A stretch of 64,000 nucleotides of DNA from Mycolicibacterium boenickei (GTDB taxonomy: Bacteria > Actinomycetota > Actinomycetes > Mycobacteriales > Mycobacteriaceae): the NCBI RefSeq assembly GCF_010731295.1, contig NZ_AP022579.1, forward strand, positions 2,170,001-2,234,000, given 5' to 3'. Positions 1 to 9,476 of this stretch are shown one piece after another (within the stretch, counting starts at the first letter, position 1; the number at the start of each line of letters is the position of its first letter). The notes below the pieces were generated by a model, which saw only the letters and a list, made by a program, of their open reading frames with translations, was not told where the DNA came from and searched no databases. The position numbers and the translations under genes are program-made.

Positions 1-1
1 G

Positions 2-679
2 ACCATGGGCGCGGGCGCGCTGGTCATGATCGGCGGCACCGTGGGCGTCGCGGCGTTCCTCACCCTGGCCTCCGGCGGTGTCATTGCGGTGCAGGGTTAT
101 TCGTCCCTGGGCAACATCGGCATCGAGGCCCTCACGGGCTTCCTGTCGGCCTTCCTCAACGTGCGCATCGTCGCCCCGGTGATCGCCGGTATCGCCCTGG
201 CCGCAACGATCGGCGCGGGCGCCACCGCCCAGCTGGGCGCGATGCGGGTGGCCGAGGAGGTCGACGCCGTCGAGGCAATGGCCGTGCACGCGGTGTCCTA
301 TCTGGTGTCCACCCGGTTGCTGGCGGGCCTGATCGCAATCGTGCCGCTGTACTCGCTGTCGGTCCTGGCCGCGTTCTTCGCCGCGAGGTTCACCACGGTG
401 TTCATCAACGGTCAGTCCGCAGGCCTGTACGACCATTACTTCAACACGTTCCTGATACCCAGCGACCTGCTGTGGTCCTTCCTTCAGGCAATCGTGATGG
501 CCGTCGCGGTGATGCTCGTGCACACCTACTACGGCTACAACGCCTCCGGCGGCCCGGTCGGCGTGGGTGTGGCAGTCGGCCAGGCCGTGCGCACCTCGCT
601 GATCGTCGTCGTCACCATCACGCTGTTCATCTCCCTGGCCGTCTACGGCGCGTCCGGCAACTTCAACCTTTCCGGGTAG
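2..679 (+). CDS. yrbE4B: YrbE4B, MlaE-type permease of the Mce4 importer (5' truncated by window edge)
   Basis: Inner-membrane permease subunit of the Mce4 ABC-type importer, which in mycobacteria takes up cholesterol and related steroids. The frame is open to the left edge, so the first visible ATG (position 5) is internal; about 225 of the usual 280 or so residues are present. Long hydrophobic segments, with small-residue-rich helices around residues 55-85 and a hydrophobic C-terminal helix, are typical of the MlaE permease family. It is followed directly by mce4A, matching the yrbE4A-yrbE4B-mce4A-F order of all mycobacterial mce operons. The operon promoter and any KstR site would lie upstream of the window. 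Confidence 0.93.
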   Translation, partial: TMGAGALVMIGGTVGVAAFLTLASGGVIAVQGYSSLGNIGIEALTGFLSAFLNVRIVAPVIAGIALAATIGAGATAQLGAMRVAEEVDAVEAMAVHAVSYLVSTRLLAGLIAIVPLYSLSVLAAFFAARFTTVFINGQSAGLYDHYFNTFLIPSDLLWSFLQAIVMAVAVMLVHTYYGYNASGGPVGVGVAVGQAVRTSLIVVVTITLFISLAVYGASGNFNLSG

Positions 680-694
680 GTGGCAGGAATCTCT

Positions 695-1900
695 ATGTCT
701 GACGCAAACTCCAAGCACCGCCGCCATGTCAGGATCGCCGCCGCGATCCTGAGCGCGATCGTGGCCGCAGCGGTGGTCTTCACCTACCTGTCCTACACCG
801 CCGCCTTCGTGCCGACCGACACCGTCAGCCTGACCGCGCCGCGGGCCGGCCTGGTGATGGAGCGCGACGCCAAGGTGAAATACCGCGGCATCCAGATCGG
901 CAAGGTCAGCGACATCGCGTACGCGGGCAACGAGGCGAAGCTGACGCTGTCCATCAACCGCGGTGAGATGCGGTACATCCCGTCCAACGCCACCGTGCGG
1001 ATCGCGGGCAACACGATCTTCGGTGCGAAGTCGGTGGAGTTCCTTGCGCCCGACAAGCCGCAGTCGACGTCGTTGCGCCCCGGTGCCACGGTGGCCGCCA
1101 AGGACGTGCAGCTCGAGGTCAACACCCTGTTCCAGACGCTGTCGGATGTGCTCAACAAGATCGACCCGGTCAGCCTCAACGCCACGCTGACCGCGCTCGG
1201 AGAGGGCCTGCGCGGCCACGGGGACGACCTCGGCACCGCCATCACCGGCCTCAACGGCTATCTGGCCCAGATCAATCCGAAGCTGCCGACCCTGCGCGAG
1301 GACTTCGCCAAGGCCGCCGTGGTGGCCAACATCTACGGCGACGCCGGGCCGGACCTGGCCCGCGTGGTCGACAACGTGCCCGCCCTGAACAAGACCATCG
1401 TCGATGAGCAGGCCAACCTCAACGCCACCCTGCTCGCCGCGACCGGCCTGGCCAACAACGGCACCGCGACGCTGCAGCCGGCCGCCGACGACTACATCGC
1501 CGCCATCCAGCGACTGCGCGCCCCGTTGAAGGTGGCCAGTGACTACTCACCAGAGTTCGGCTGTGTGTTGAAGGGTGTGTCGATCGGCGTCGACCGGTTC
1601 GCGCCGATCATCGGTGGTATCCGACCCGGCCTGTTCGTCTCGTCGAACTTCCTGCCCGGCGCGCCGGCTTACACCTATCCGGAGAGCCTGCCGATCGTGA
1701 ACGCGTCCGGCGGCCCCAACTGCCGTGGCTTGCCGGACCTTCCGTCGAAGCAGTTCGGCGGTAGCTGGTACCACTCGCCGTTCCTGGTGACCGACAACGC
1801 CTATGTGCCGTTCCAGCCGAACACCGAAGTGCAGTTCGATGCCCCGGCGACGCTGCAGTTCTTGTTCAATGGTGCGTTCGCGGAAAGGGATCGCTTCTGA
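695..1900 (+). CDS. mce4A: Mce4A, MCE/MlaD substrate-binding protein
   Basis: First of six Mce proteins forming the periplasmic part of the Mce4 steroid importer. About 401 residues: a short basic N-terminus, one membrane anchor (about residues 15-40), an MlaD domain (about 45-120, including KYRGIQIGKVSDI) and a long helical C-terminal part. The ATG at 695 is chosen because AGGA lies six bases before it; the in-frame GTG at 680, five codons upstream, has no ribosome-binding site. The stop overlaps the mce4B start as TGATG. Length agrees with M. tuberculosis Mce4A (about 400 residues). Confidence 0.94.
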   Translation: MSDANSKHRRHVRIAAAILSAIVAAAVVFTYLSYTAAFVPTDTVSLTAPRAGLVMERDAKVKYRGIQIGKVSDIAYAGNEAKLTLSINRGEMRYIPSNATVRIAGNTIFGAKSVEFLAPDKPQSTSLRPGATVAAKDVQLEVNTLFQTLSDVLNKIDPVSLNATLTALGEGLRGHGDDLGTAITGLNGYLAQINPKLPTLREDFAKAAVVANIYGDAGPDLARVVDNVPALNKTIVDEQANLNATLLAATGLANNGTATLQPAADDYIAAIQRLRAPLKVASDYSPEFGCVLKGVSIGVDRFAPIIGGIRPGLFVSSNFLPGAPAYTYPESLPIVNASGGPNCRGLPDLPSKQFGGSWYHSPFLVTDNAYVPFQPNTEVQFDAPATLQFLFNGAFAERDRF

Positions 1901-2946
1901 TGGCGTCCAGTGCGCGTCCTGACCGGACCATGCTCAAGGTGAGCATCTTCACCATCGCGATGCTGTTGGTTGCGGCCATGCTGGTCGTGGTGTTCGGCGA
2001 ATTCCGGTTCGCCTCGGAGAACGGCTACCACGCCACCTTCAGCCAGGCGTCCCGGCTGAAGGCAGGCCAGGATGTCCGGATCGCGGGCGTGCCGGTCGGC
2101 ACGGTCAAGGACGTCAAGCTCAACCAGGACAACACCGTCGATGTGAAGTTCCTGGTCAACAAGCGCTACCAGCTCTACACGTCGAGCCAGGCCAAGGTTC
2201 GTTACGAGAACCTCGTCGGCGACCGGTATCTGGAGATCACCTCAGGTCCCGGCGAACTGCGCAAGCTCCCGCCCGGCTCAACCATCCCGCAGCAGAACAC
2301 CCAGCCGGCGCTGGACCTCGATGCACTGCTGGGTGGGTTGCGTCCGGTGCTCAAGGGCCTCGACGGCAACAAGGTCAACGAGATCTCCAACGCGGTGATC
2401 GAGATGCTGCAGGGCCAGGGCGGGGCCCTGGCCAACATGCTGACCAGCACGAGCGCGTTCACCCAGAATCTGGCCGCCCGCGACCAGCTGATCGGTGACG
2501 TGATCACCAACCTCAACACGGTGCTCGGCACGGTCGACGAGAAGGGCGCGCAGTTCGACTCCAGCGTCGATGAGTTGCAGAAGCTGATCTCCGGCCTGTC
2601 TGAGGGGCGCGACCCGATCGCCGGCGCAATCGGACCACTGGCCTCGGCGGAGAACGACCTGACCGACATGCTGGACAAGTCGCGACGTCCGCTGCAGGCC
2701 GTCATCGAGAACGCGCGCCCGCTGGCGCAGCGCCTCGATGAACGCAAGGCCGACGTCAACAAGGTCATCGAACCGCTCGCCGAGAATTACCTGCGGCTCA
2801 ACGGACTCGGCGCCTACGGTTCGTTCTTCAACATCTACTACTGCTCGATCCGGATGAAGGTCAACGGTCCGGCAGGCAGCGACATTCTGATTCCGTTCGG
2901 CGGCCCGCCGGACCCGTCGAAGGGGAGGTGTTCGGACAATGGCTAA
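1900..2946 (+). CDS. mce4B: Mce4B, MCE/MlaD family protein
   Basis: Second Mce subunit, 348 residues. An N-terminal anchor (about residues 11-31) is followed by an MlaD domain containing AGQDVRIAGVPVGTVKDVKL and the family motif VGDRYLEI, then an extended helical region. Two cysteines near the C-terminus (YYCS and GRCSDNG) may pair. It starts at the TGATG junction with mce4A and its last eight bases overlap mce4C, which suggests translational coupling. It is expected to assemble with the other Mce4 proteins as a hetero-oligomeric steroid shuttle above YrbE4A/B. Confidence 0.93.
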   Translation: MASSARPDRTMLKVSIFTIAMLLVAAMLVVVFGEFRFASENGYHATFSQASRLKAGQDVRIAGVPVGTVKDVKLNQDNTVDVKFLVNKRYQLYTSSQAKVRYENLVGDRYLEITSGPGELRKLPPGSTIPQQNTQPALDLDALLGGLRPVLKGLDGNKVNEISNAVIEMLQGQGGALANMLTSTSAFTQNLAARDQLIGDVITNLNTVLGTVDEKGAQFDSSVDELQKLISGLSEGRDPIAGAIGPLASAENDLTDMLDKSRRPLQAVIENARPLAQRLDERKADVNKVIEPLAENYLRLNGLGAYGSFFNIYYCSIRMKVNGPAGSDILIPFGGPPDPSKGRCSDNG

Positions 2947-3997
2947 GCGCGACGGCGATACAGCACTACGCACCGGGATCTTCGGCATCGCCCTGGTGGC
3001 ATGTGTGGTGCTGGTGTCCTTCGGCTATACCGGGCTGCCCTTCTTCCCGCAGGGCAAGAAGTACGACGCGTATTTCAGCGACGCCGGCGGGATCGACCCG
3101 GGCAACGACGTCAACGTCTCCGGCATCGCGGTCGGCAAGGTCACCGGGGTGGCACTGGCCGGCGACACCGCGAAGGTCAGCTTCACCGTGGACCGCAACA
3201 TCAAGATCGGCGATCAATCGCTGGTGGCGATCAAGACCGAAACCGTGCTCGGGCAGAAGTCGCTGTCGGTGACGCCGAAGGGCAGCGGGACCTCGACGGT
3301 TATCCCGTTGGGGCGCACCACGACTCCCTACACGCTCAACACCGCGCTGCAGGACCTCGGGCAGAACGTGTCCGAACTGGACAAGCCGAAGTTCGAGCAG
3401 GCCCTGACGACCCTGACCGACACGCTGCGCGATGCCACGCCGCAGTTGCGAGGTGCGCTGGACGGCGTCGCCAACCTGTCGCGCAGCATCAACAAGCGTG
3501 ACGAGGCCCTCGAGGGACTGCTCGCGCACGCCAAGCGGGTGTCGGATCTGCTGGCCGCGCGGGCCGGGCAGGTCAACCAACTGGTCACCGACGGCAACCA
3601 GCTGTTCGCCGCGCTCGACGAGCGCAGGCAGGCGCTGAGCAACCTGATCGCCGGTATCGACGCTGTGTCCAAACAGCTTTCGGGATTCGTCGCGGACAAC
3701 CGCAAGGAGTTCAAGCCGGCCCTCGAGAAGCTCAACCTGGTGATGGACAACCTGCTGGAGCGCAAAGAGCACATCGGCGAGGCGCTGAAGAGGCTGCCGC
3801 CGTACGCGACCACGCTCGCCGAGGTGGTCGGCAACGGTCCGGGCTTCAACATCAACCTGTACGGTCTGCCGCCGGCGTCGATGTCCGAGGTTCTGCTCGA
3901 CACTTACTTCCAGCCAGGGAAGCTGCCTGACAGCCTCGCCGACATGCTGCGTGGCTACATCTCCGAACGCACGATCGTTAGGCCGAAATCGCCATGA
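2939..3997 (+). CDS. mce4C: Mce4C, MCE/MlaD family protein
   Basis: Third Mce subunit, 352 residues. Membrane anchor at about residues 13-33, MlaD domain with GNDVNVSGIAVGKVTGVAL and VLGQKSLSV, then a helical domain rich in Leu, Asp and Asn. The start ATG at 2939 lies eight bases inside the end of mce4B, and the stop overlaps mce4D by four bases (ATGA). GGGGAGG at 2920-2926, inside the mce4B tail, is a plausible ribosome-binding site. Confidence 0.92.
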   Translation: MAKRDGDTALRTGIFGIALVACVVLVSFGYTGLPFFPQGKKYDAYFSDAGGIDPGNDVNVSGIAVGKVTGVALAGDTAKVSFTVDRNIKIGDQSLVAIKTETVLGQKSLSVTPKGSGTSTVIPLGRTTTPYTLNTALQDLGQNVSELDKPKFEQALTTLTDTLRDATPQLRGALDGVANLSRSINKRDEALEGLLAHAKRVSDLLAARAGQVNQLVTDGNQLFAALDERRQALSNLIAGIDAVSKQLSGFVADNRKEFKPALEKLNLVMDNLLERKEHIGEALKRLPPYATTLAEVVGNGPGFNINLYGLPPASMSEVLLDTYFQPGKLPDSLADMLRGYISERTIVRPKSP

Positions 3998-5388
3998 CAC
4001 AAGAGAGTTCAGTGTCCGGTCGCAACCGGTGGCTGCGGATCGGGCTGGCCGCGCTGCTGCTGGCGGTCCTCGCCGTCGGCGTGTACCAGGTGTGGCCGTC
4101 TCGGACCGGTCCCAAGCTCACGGCGTACTTCACCAACGCGGTCGGGCTGTACCCGGGCGACGAGGTGCGGATCGTCGGTGTGCCGGTGGGCACGATCGAC
4201 TCGATCGAGCCCAGGCCCTCGGACGTCAAGATCGAGATGACCCTCGACCGCGGCATCAAGGTGCCTGCCAATGCCAAGGCGTTGATCCTCTCGCCGAACC
4301 TGGTGTCGGCCAGGTTCATCCAGTTGACACCGGCCTACACCGAAGGCGACGTGATGGCCGACGGCGCGTCGATCGGCCTGGACCGCACCGGTGTCCCCGT
4401 CGAATGGGACGAGGTCAAAGAGCAACTGACCCAGCTCAGTTCGCAGCTCGGGCCGCAAGCCAACTCGGTCCAGGGCCCGATCGCGGCGTTCGTGGATCAG
4501 GCTGCCACCACGTTCGACGGCAACGGCGACTCGTTCCGCAACGCGCTACGTGAGTTGTCCCAGACCGCGGGCCGGTTGGGTGATTCGCGCACCGACCTGT
4601 TCGGCACGGTGAAGAACCTGCAGGTCCTCGTCAACGCGCTGGCCAACAGCAACGAACAGATCGTGCAGTTCACCAATCACGTGTCATCTGTCTCGCAGGT
4701 GCTGGCGGACAGCTCCAGCGGTCTCGATCAGACCCTGGCCACGCTGAACCAGGCACTGGGCGACGTGCGTGGGTTCCTGAACGAGAACAACGATGCGCTG
4801 ATCGCGCAGGTCGGCAAGCTCGCGGACTTCACTCAGATCCTCACCGATCACAGCGACGACATCGAGCAGATCCTGCACGTCACGCCCAACGGCCTGGCCA
4901 ACTTCTACAACATCTACAACCCGGCCCAGGGCACCGTCGGTGGTCTGCTGTCGCTGCCCAACTTCGCCAACCCGACGCAGTTCATCTGTGGTGGCACGTT
5001 CGACATCGGCGCCAACCCGGACAACTACAAGCGCGCCGAGATCTGCAGACAGCGCATGGGTCCGGTGCTGCGCCGGATCACGATGAACTACCCGCCGGTG
5101 CTGTTCCACCCGGTCAACAGCATCACGGCCTACAAGGGGCAGATCATCTACGACACCCCGCAGACCGAGGCGAAGTCGGAGACCCCGGTGCCGTACCTGC
5201 AGTGGCAGAACAATCCCGGCGTGACGCCGCCGCAGATCCCGCACGACGCGACGCTGAGTTCGCTGATCCTGCCGCCGGATGCACCCGCACCGGCACCCGG
5301 GACAGGAGTCGGTCCCGCGCCGGGACCGGCGCCCGCACCGGGACCTGAGGCTGCGCCTGCTCCTGCTGAGGCTGGTGCCGGCGGATGA
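3994..5388 (+). CDS. mce4D: Mce4D, MCE/MlaD family protein with Pro/Ala-rich tail
   Basis: Fourth Mce subunit, 464 residues. Anchor at about residues 15-33, MlaD domain with GDEVRIVGVPVGTIDSI, a helical central region, then a low-complexity C-terminal tail of about 40 residues made almost only of Pro, Ala and Gly, with PAP and PGP units. Such tails are common in Mce D and F proteins and may span the cell wall. Starts as an ATGA overlap with mce4C and ends overlapping mce4E by four bases. Confidence 0.92.
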   Translation: MTQESSVSGRNRWLRIGLAALLLAVLAVGVYQVWPSRTGPKLTAYFTNAVGLYPGDEVRIVGVPVGTIDSIEPRPSDVKIEMTLDRGIKVPANAKALILSPNLVSARFIQLTPAYTEGDVMADGASIGLDRTGVPVEWDEVKEQLTQLSSQLGPQANSVQGPIAAFVDQAATTFDGNGDSFRNALRELSQTAGRLGDSRTDLFGTVKNLQVLVNALANSNEQIVQFTNHVSSVSQVLADSSSGLDQTLATLNQALGDVRGFLNENNDALIAQVGKLADFTQILTDHSDDIEQILHVTPNGLANFYNIYNPAQGTVGGLLSLPNFANPTQFICGGTFDIGANPDNYKRAEICRQRMGPVLRRITMNYPPVLFHPVNSITAYKGQIIYDTPQTEAKSETPVPYLQWQNNPGVTPPQIPHDATLSSLILPPDAPAPAPGTGVGPAPGPAPAPGPEAAPAPAEAGAGG

Positions 5389-6584
5389 TGAGGGGTAAGG
5401 CATTGAGGGGTAAGGCATCCCGGTTCGGCGGACGCACGCTGGCGATCGGCAGTGGCGCGATGCTGCTGGCCGGCTGCCAGTTCGGCGGACTCAACTCGCT
5501 CAACATGCCGGGCACCGCCGGCCACGGGTCGGGGTCCTACACGGTGACCGTGGAGTTGCCCGACGTGGCGACCCTGCCGCAGAACTCGCCGGTGATGGTC
5601 GATGACGTCACGGTGGGCAGCGTGTCCGGCCTGGATGCCATGCAGCGCCCGGATGGAACCTTCTACGCGGCGGTCCAGCTGTCTCTGGACGGTGACGTGA
5701 AGCTCCCGGCGAATGCCGTTGCGCGCGTTGCCCAGACGTCGCTCCTGGGTTCGCAGCACGTCCAGTTGTCCGAGCCGGTGGACGAACCTCCCCAGGGGCA
5801 ATTGCGCGACGGGGCCAGCCTCTCGCTGTCGAAGATCAGCCGCTACCCGACCACCGAGGAAGTGTTGTCCTCGTTGGGCATGGTGGTGAACAAGGGCAAT
5901 CTCGGTGCGCTGCAGGACATCACCGATGAGGCGTATGCCGCGGTGGCCGGGCGGGCCGGAAGCTTCGCCGAGCTGATCCCGCGCCTGGCCGAGCTGACCT
6001 CGTCGTTGGACCAGCAGACCAACGACATCATCGCCGCCGCCGACGGGCTGAACCGGTTCGCGTCGATCCTGGCCCGTAGCAAGGACAACCTGGGTCGCAC
6101 GCTGGACACGCTGCCCGGTGCGCTGAAGGTGCTCAACGACAATCGGTCCAACATCGTCGAGGCGTTCACCGCGCTGCGCGGCTTCGCCGAGGTGGGCTCG
6201 CGCATCCTGTCGCAGACCAAGGACGATTTCGCGGCCGACATCAAGGACCTTTACCCGGTGATCAAGGCGTTCAACGACAACGCCGACGATTTCATCAAGG
6301 ACCTTGAGTTCCTGCCGACATTCCCGTTCCACTACAAGTACCTGCGTAACGCGGTCCGCGGTGACTACCTGAATGTGTTCGTCACCTTCGACCTGACATT
6401 GCGCCGGTTCGGTGAGTCGATATTCACCACCGGCGGGTTCGACCCGAACATGAAGCACCTCGACGAGGTGATCAACCCGCCGGACTGGCTGACTGGACAG
6501 ATGGCCAACCTGTCCGGACAGGCCGCCGACCCGTTCAAGATCCCCGCCGGAACTGCCACCCAGCACGAGGAGAAGCCGAAATGA
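5385..6584 (+). CDS. mce4E: Mce4E (LprN), Mce-family lipoprotein
   Basis: Fifth Mce subunit and the lipoprotein of the set. The N-terminus carries a basic region and a lipobox LLAGC, with Cys31 as the predicted lipidation site, followed by an MlaD domain (NSPVMVDDVTVGSVSGL) and a helical domain; 399 residues counted from the first of two adjacent ATGs (5385 and 5388). The ATG at 5385 overlaps the mce4D stop. The first codons contain a perfect 15-bp tandem duplication that repeats RGKA in the n-region of the signal peptide. The gene ends in an ATGA overlap with mce4F. Confidence 0.92.
   Translation: MMRGKALRGKASRFGGRTLAIGSGAMLLAGCQFGGLNSLNMPGTAGHGSGSYTVTVELPDVATLPQNSPVMVDDVTVGSVSGLDAMQRPDGTFYAAVQLSLDGDVKLPANAVARVAQTSLLGSQHVQLSEPVDEPPQGQLRDGASLSLSKISRYPTTEEVLSSLGMVVNKGNLGALQDITDEAYAAVAGRAGSFAELIPRLAELTSSLDQQTNDIIAAADGLNRFASILARSKDNLGRTLDTLPGALKVLNDNRSNIVEAFTALRGFAEVGSRILSQTKDDFAADIKDLYPVIKAFNDNADDFIKDLEFLPTFPFHYKYLRNAVRGDYLNVFVTFDLTLRRFGESIFTTGGFDPNMKHLDEVINPPDWLTGQMANLSGQAADPFKIPAGTATQHEEKPK
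5389..5418 (+). repeat. 15-bp perfect tandem duplication in the mce4E signal peptide
   Basis: TGAGGGGTAAGGCAT occurs twice head to tail (5389-5403 and 5404-5418). It adds five codons in frame, so the lipoprotein signal reads MRGKALRGKAS with two basic RGKA units. The first copy includes part of the start codon context. Confidence 0.9.
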
Positions 6585-8293
6585 TCGACCGGCTGACCCG
6601 TATGCAGTTGATGATCTTCGGGGTCGTCACCGTTCTGACCGTCAGTGCGATCTCGCTGTTCTATCTGCATCTGCCCGCCGCCGTGGGTATCGGCACGTAT
6701 CACGTCAACGCCAACTTCGTCACCGGCGGCGGGATCTACCAGAATGCCAACGTCACCTACCGCGGGGTCACGGTCGGCCGGGTTGATTCGGTCGGGCTGG
6801 CCCCCGACGGCGTGGTCGCCAGAATGCAGCTCAACAGCAGCACGGCGATTCCGGAGAACGTCACCGCGACGGTCAAGAGTGTGTCGGCCGTCGGTGAGCA
6901 GTACATCGATCTGATTCCGCCGGAGTCCCCGTCGACCGACAAGCTGCGCAACGGCGCGACCATCGATCAGCAGAACACCCGCGTGGGCCAGGACATCGCC
7001 GGCATGCTGCACGAGGCCGACACTCTGGTCAGCAGCATCGGGAACAGCCGGCTGCAGGACCTGCTGCGCGAGACATTCAAGGCGTTCAACGGATCCGGGC
7101 CGGAACTGGCGCGGCTGATCGAGTCATCGCGCCTGCTGATCGACGAGGCCAACGCCAGCTCCGGCGAGACGACCCAGCTGATCGATCAGGCCGGGCCGTT
7201 CCTGGAAGCCCAGATGCGCAGCGGTGACAACATCCGCTCGCTGGCCGACGGGCTCGCCCGGTTCACCGGCGAGGTCAACAAGGCCGACCCGCAGCTGCGT
7301 ACCACGCTGAAGACCGTTCCCGGCACCACCGAGGCGGCCAACACCGCGTTCAGTGGTATCCGCCCGACCTTCCCGGTGCTGGCGGCCAACCTGGCCAACT
7401 TCGGCCGGATCGGCGTGATCTACAGCAAGTCGCTCGAGCAGGCGCTGGTGATCTTCCCGGCCCTGATGGCGGCGTTGAACACCGTGGCGGGCGGTGTTCC
7501 CACCGACGAGGGCGGCAAGCTCGACTTCAAGGTCGACCTGGGCGACGCCCCGCCGTGCCTGACTGGCTTCCTCCCGCCGACACAGACGCGGTCCCCCGCC
7601 GATCTGACGCTGCGGGATCTGCCGACCGACATGTACTGCAAGACCGCGCAGAACGATCCGGCCGTGGTGCGCGGTGCGCGTAACTATCCGTGCCAGGAGT
7701 TCCCGGGGAAGCGCGCGCCCACGGTCCAGCTGTGCCGCGACCCCAACGGCTACATCCCGGTGGGTACCAATCCGTGGCGTGGCCCGCCGGTGCCGTACGG
7801 AACCCCGATCGAGGACGGGCGCAACATCCTGCCGCCCAACAAGTTCCCGATGATCCCGCCGCAGGTCGATCCGGATCCGGGCCCGCCGGTGGTGCAACTG
7901 CCGCCGGGTGTGGAACCGGGGCCGGGCCCCGCGCCGCACGCGCCGTTCCCGCTGCCGGTGCCGCCGAACAAGCCGGGTCCGCAGCCCCCGCCGTGGCCGT
8001 ACTTCGCGCCGCCGGACCAGCTCGTGCCGCCGTATGGCCGGACACCTCCGGGCGCACCCGAAGCGGCACCGGCACCGGAAGCTCCGGCGCCCGCTCCCGC
8101 ACCGGCTCCGGATGCACCGTTGCCGGCCGAGGCACCACCTCTGGCCAGCGCACCCGCGACGGGCACCTACGATCAGCACAGTGGGGTCTTCGCTGACGCC
8201 GATGGCGGCACCGGTGTGTATGCAGCCGGCGCCGACAATCTGCACCCGGCGGAGACCTGGGTAGACCTGATGCTGGATCCAAGGCAGGCTTGA
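6581..8293 (+). CDS. mce4F: Mce4F, MCE/MlaD family protein with long proline-rich tail
   Basis: Last Mce subunit, 570 residues. Anchor at about residues 8-28, MlaD domain (NANVTYRGVTVGRVDSVGL), a helical domain, then from about residue 390 a proline-rich low-complexity region (PGPGPAPHAPFPLPVPP and PAPAPAPAPDAP-type runs), ending in an acidic/aromatic tail (ETWVDLMLDP). Four cysteines at about residues 320-390 lie between the helical domain and the tail. Starts as an ATGA overlap with mce4E and ends as TGATG with mas4A. Length agrees with M. tuberculosis Mce4F (about 564). Confidence 0.92.
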   Translation: MIDRLTRMQLMIFGVVTVLTVSAISLFYLHLPAAVGIGTYHVNANFVTGGGIYQNANVTYRGVTVGRVDSVGLAPDGVVARMQLNSSTAIPENVTATVKSVSAVGEQYIDLIPPESPSTDKLRNGATIDQQNTRVGQDIAGMLHEADTLVSSIGNSRLQDLLRETFKAFNGSGPELARLIESSRLLIDEANASSGETTQLIDQAGPFLEAQMRSGDNIRSLADGLARFTGEVNKADPQLRTTLKTVPGTTEAANTAFSGIRPTFPVLAANLANFGRIGVIYSKSLEQALVIFPALMAALNTVAGGVPTDEGGKLDFKVDLGDAPPCLTGFLPPTQTRSPADLTLRDLPTDMYCKTAQNDPAVVRGARNYPCQEFPGKRAPTVQLCRDPNGYIPVGTNPWRGPPVPYGTPIEDGRNILPPNKFPMIPPQVDPDPGPPVVQLPPGVEPGPGPAPHAPFPLPVPPNKPGPQPPPWPYFAPPDQLVPPYGRTPPGAPEAAPAPEAPAPAPAPAPDAPLPAEAPPLASAPATGTYDQHSGVFADADGGTGVYAAGADNLHPAETWVDLMLDPRQA

Positions 8294-8991
8294 TGACGGA
8301 AGAAACGGCCTCGAACGCGAGGCCGGCGCGTAGGCGCGCGTCCAGGGCGGCCGGCCCCACCGGGGCCGCGGCCGCGGTGGAGGTGACCGCACCCGCTGTG
8401 GCGGTCGATTCATCGACCGGCGCCGCGACCAGAGCGCCGAAGCTCACCCCGCTGAAGGCGCCGCCGCGCCGCCGTGCCAACAGCCGGCTCGTGGCGGTGG
8501 TGGCGGTCTTGGCGCTGGCAGTGGCCAGCGCCGCGCTGGGCACGCTGGCCTACGTCATGAGCGATCAGCAGCGTGGCGTCGACGACATGCAGGCCCGCAA
8601 CGAGCGCTTCGTCGACACGGGCAAGCAGACCGTGATCAACATGTTCACCTACACCCAGAACACCATCGATGAGAGCGTGAAGCGCTTCATCGACGGGACC
8701 AGTGGGCCGCTGCGCGACATGATGAGTCAGGGCAACAACGCCGACAACCTCAAGGCATTGTTCCGTGATACCCAGGCCAGCTCGGAAGCCGTGGTCAACG
8801 GTGCGGCGCTGGAGAAGGTCGATGAGATCGCCAACAATGCCTCGGTGCTGGTGGCGGTGCGCGTGACAGTCAGCGACATGGACGGGGTCAATTCCCCGAC
8901 CCGGCCGTACCGGCTGCGGGTGATCGTGCACGAGGACGACAACGGGCACATGACCGGATACGACCTCAAGTACCCAGACGGTGGAAATTGA
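8293..8991 (+). CDS. mas4A: Mce4-associated membrane protein A
   Basis: Mce-associated protein (Mam/Mas family), equivalent by position to M. tuberculosis Rv3493c. About 232 residues: an Ala/Arg-rich cytoplasmic N-terminus (about 65 residues), a single membrane segment (about 68-92), and an extracytoplasmic alpha+beta domain of the SnoaL/NTF2-like type. The ATG at 8293 overlaps the mce4F stop as TGATG; the in-frame TTG just before it is less likely. Such proteins are thought to stabilise the Mce complex. Confidence 0.87.
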   Translation: MTEETASNARPARRRASRAAGPTGAAAAVEVTAPAVAVDSSTGAATRAPKLTPLKAPPRRRANSRLVAVVAVLALAVASAALGTLAYVMSDQQRGVDDMQARNERFVDTGKQTVINMFTYTQNTIDESVKRFIDGTSGPLRDMMSQGNNADNLKALFRDTQASSEAVVNGAALEKVDEIANNASVLVAVRVTVSDMDGVNSPTRPYRLRVIVHEDDNGHMTGYDLKYPDGGN

Positions 8992-9476
8992 TGCGTTCGA
9001 AGTTCGTTGGTCTGCTGATCGGCCTCCTCACGGTGGCCTTCGTCGCGCTCGGCGCGGTCGGCGGATCGTTGTACTGGAACCGCGTGGTGCAGCGCGGCCA
9101 GGAGGTTGCCCGAGCCGAGTTGCCGGGCGTGGCGGCTGAACAGATCCCGAAGGTGTTCGGTTACGACTATCAGACCGTCGAGCGCAGTTTGACCGAAACC
9201 TATCCGCTGCTCGCCCCGGACTTCCGGCAGAAGTTCGAACAGGACGCCACCGCCAAGGTGATCCCTGAGGCACGCAAGCGTCAGCTCGTGGTCCAGATCA
9301 GTGTCGTCGGCGTCGGCGTGATGACCGCGGAACGTGAGTCGGGGTCGGTGCTGGTGTACATGAACCGCACGGTGACCGACCAGTCCCGCCAGCCGTTGTA
9401 CGACGGCAGCCGGCTGCGGGTCGACTACCGCAAGATCGGCGGGAACTGGCTGATCAACGCGATCAGCCCGATCTAG
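8991..9476 (+). CDS. mas4B: Mce4-associated membrane protein B
   Basis: Second Mce-associated protein, equivalent to Rv3492c, about 161 residues. One N-terminal membrane segment (about residues 5-26) precedes an extracytoplasmic domain like that of mas4A, ending NWLINAISPI. The ATG at 8991 forms a TGATG overlap with mas4A. This is the last gene of the mce4 operon; it ends only 15 bp before the end of the convergent otsA, in a region with two GC-rich hairpins. Confidence 0.87.
   Translation: MRSKFVGLLIGLLTVAFVALGAVGGSLYWNRVVQRGQEVARAELPGVAAEQIPKVFGYDYQTVERSLTETYPLLAPDFRQKFEQDATAKVIPEARKRQLVVQISVVGVGVMTAERESGSVLVYMNRTVTDQSRQPLYDGSRLRVDYRKIGGNWLINAISPI

Noticed and set aside
680..694. GTG start for mce4A at 680
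   Set aside because: There is no ribosome-binding site before it, while AGGA lies six bases before ATG 695, giving the usual length.
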